In this document: piece by piece, positions 61,810 to 64,000 of the stretch
Position numbering within the stretch: the first letter of the stretch is position 1
Layout: each line of letters opens with the position of its first letter
NCBI GenBank assembly: GCA_013396635.1
Contig: WBMW01005087.1
Span: forward strand, 620,001-684,000
Length of the DNA stretch: 64,000 nt
Direction: 5' to 3'
DNA from: Penelope pileata
Taxonomy: Eukaryota; Chordata; Aves; Galliformes; Cracidae
Program-made: the position numbers and the translations under genes
The notes under the pieces: model-generated
The model's input: only the letters and a program-made list of their open reading frames with translations
Database searches by the model: none
What the model was told of the DNA's origin: nothing

Positions 61810-64000
61810 TCATTATGTTGCCAATGATACAAATTAAGTTTTGTAGTAGGTAAAGCAAAAACCTCTATACTATTTCAAAGACTTCAGCGGTGTAAATTGT
61901 CTCGATTGGGCATCTCTTGGTAGCTGGTCCTTAGTTGGCCCAGGCTCTACCAGATAGTAATTAACTACCAGTGAATGTCTAATGAGAGATCATTATTACT
62001 TCTGAAATTGTTGTGGGAGTCTAATTGCTTTCTACAAGGTTTCTCTTAAGTTAATCACTTTATTGAGACAGATGCTATGGCTTTCCTTACTCCTGGTTGA
62101 GATAGAGGTAATGGCTTGTGATATATAGAGAAATATTTCTGCGTCTCTCACATTTGTCTTACACTTGCACCTATGCAAGGTCCAAACATCCATGAAATTC
62201 ATTCTGTTGGTAGGATTACTTTCAGAGGATTAATTAAACTTCTTGCTGAGGAGTGCAGCAAAACCAGCAAAAGTCAGCTTTGCGTTTCTTCCATCAACTC
62301 ATTGCTAATTGCAAGGTAAGGGAAAGTTATAATTCAATGGCTTCCACTGACTATATAATGAAGTAAGAAATTAATGCTCTAAACAAAGAAACAAATGAAA
62401 ATCTAGTGTTAGCAGCTACTGCTGTTATATAATGCTTATTTGATTAGTGGCAATTAAGAAACTGTGTATCATAATCCCACTAACATTTCCTCAAATACTT
62501 TGAGGGGAGGGAGAACAGATGTTGGCTGAAGGTCTGGTGGAGGGTGCTCCTTTTCAACAAGGACAAATGCTTGTGAAGAAAGCTACAAATCTGCAAGATT
62601 TCAGGCGCAGTGTTCCTCTCTGCAGGTGCCATCTGTGGCTGTTTTTACAACTGTGAAATGCAGAACAGCTGTATACTTCAGTACTTTCACCTTTTACTAT
62701 CTTGTGTGTGCTTTCAGTTATAGACATTTGAAGTTCATTTTATAGAAGCTGACTATTTGCAGGCACAAGTTACTCCAAGAGACTGTTACCTTCTACTTCC
62801 TTTCGTATATCAGCATAAAACCTAAACTAGTGAGTTTTTTTTTTTTTTTTAAACTACTCCTGAAATAAAGATCTCTAACATACTGGTGGAAACATGCTGA
62901 ATCTCTTTGGCCATTCAGCACTGTAACTTTGCCTTGTCTGCAAGGGAGACATCAAGAAGCAGGCTTTCCAGTATCTTACGTGACTGGAAATTTTGTCTGT
63001 GTGCAGTCCTTTCTTTGTAGATGTACACTGATATGGGAAGGGAGGAATTCATTGACCCTTTGTACCATTTTAGTGCTAGTGAGCCATATGAAATAGCTTG
63101 CACTATATTTTCATTGGCTTGTATGTTTTGCTGGATTGTTTGTGAGATTTTGGTTCTTCAAAGTCTGGATTTGATTTCTGACCAAGCTTGCTGTGAATTG
63201 AAGGCAGCCATGTGGGACAAGAAGAGATGGAAAGGATGGGGAGAATGGTACAAATTTTGGCTGCAAAGCTGACTTCTACTTCAAAGTGTTAATGGAACTG
63301 TGTGCATTTGAATCACATATGAAGATTGAAATGCACTGCACACAAGATGGAAATAAACCACCTTTAGAAAACAAGGGATTTCTGTATCTGCTGGCAGTTT
63401 TGCTGCTACTTACATCATCTTCTGTGCTTCAATTTTTTTCTAAGGAAATATAGGAAGGCTGGAATGTGGGAGTTGTCAGTGAGTTAAAACTCCATCTGAA
63501 AGTTAGGTTAAGCCCTCTGGGGAATCACTGTTCTGGACAACAACTTTTTTGTATCAAAAAGGTTAGTTGGAAATGCAGAGAGATGTAAAGTTACTGCCAA
63601 TGTTGAAGACGAAAATGATGTGAAATTGGATTTCTTGAGTTGGTTGTGGTTAATTCTAAACCAAAGCGATTTAAATTTACAAATAATTTGTGGTGATTGT
63701 TTTAATTGTGCAATCTTCTATTCTTCTGCTGTTCCTGATGTGGATTCTGGGAACCATCTGACTTCAGCACTTCTATTTAAAAAAAAAAAAAAAAAAAGGG
63801 GCCAAACCATCATACAAAATGATGCCATGGAAGTGGAGAAGAATGCCCTTGGTCTGCAAAGATGGCAGCAGTCATTTTTACTTTTTTATAACAGGCTGTC
63901 CAGAACTGTCTACCCATTGCTCTGATGTGCAAATAGAAATTGGTGTCTGTTTGTGCCTGGAAAATGAAGACTTATTTCCTTGAGAGTTACAATATCCATT

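Larger units (their letters stand above)
57436..64000 (+). other. Inferred intron 2 (start), no exon supported
   Basis: Unique DNA with little repeat content. It includes an 18-bp tandem (58,110-58,145), a 9-bp-stem hairpin (59,143-59,164), a 24-bp tandem (about 61,762-61,809), T/A tracts (61,688-61,706, 62,836-62,853, 63,778-63,798) and strong acceptor-like sites (for example CCCTCTGTTCCTCCCAG at 60,857) that are followed by early stops and no donor. Confidence 0.4.

Overview
The window is vertebrate nuclear DNA, almost certainly from a bird and most likely a galliform (chicken-like). The evidence is several CR1 LINE 3' ends ending in the avian 'ccattctatgattct' type tail, a 560-bp mariner element that I recognise as the Galluhop type first described in chicken, an avian-style endogenous retrovirus pol fragment, low overall repeat density and no SINE background. 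There are no bacterial-type genes. Nearly all long open frames are chance frames in non-coding DNA.

Left part (1 to about 28.3 kb): repeat-poor sequence with no recognisable protein gene. It holds a 27-copy GAAA microsatellite (8,274-8,381), an old hAT-like MITE (about 12,790-12,958), a CpG-rich patch around a perfect 16-bp palindrome (16,174-16,189), a well-bordered candidate exon (18,098-18,212), an ancient palindromic MITE-like repeat (25,423-25,545) and a CR1 3' end (27,598-27,879).

Promoter (about 28.3-29.7 kb): a strong CpG island centred on 28.8-29.15 kb. It contains a GTAAGT splice donor at 28,933 on the + strand, preceded by a GC-rich, ATG-free stretch. I read this as the promoter and non-coding first exon of a + strand gene. 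An AT-rich stretch just upstream carries a consensus AP-1 site, a kappaB-like site and two identical SOX-like sites.

Right part (29 to 64 kb): reads as introns of that gene. The best candidate for exon 2 is 57,300-57,435: a strong acceptor, an ATG-free leader, ATG at 57,397, 13 codons (MSFLSKETRWWQA) and a GTAAGT donor. I do not recognise the protein, so the gene is left unnamed. The inferred intron 1 (28.4 kb) contains the mariner element, CR1 fragments, and an endogenous retrovirus pol remnant that a CR1 has split.

The most unusual structure is a diverged duplication (39,380-39,595 and 40,118-40,327). Flanking and central blocks of the two copies align directly, but two internal segments align only as reverse complements. 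This is a pattern of local micro-inversion or template switching.
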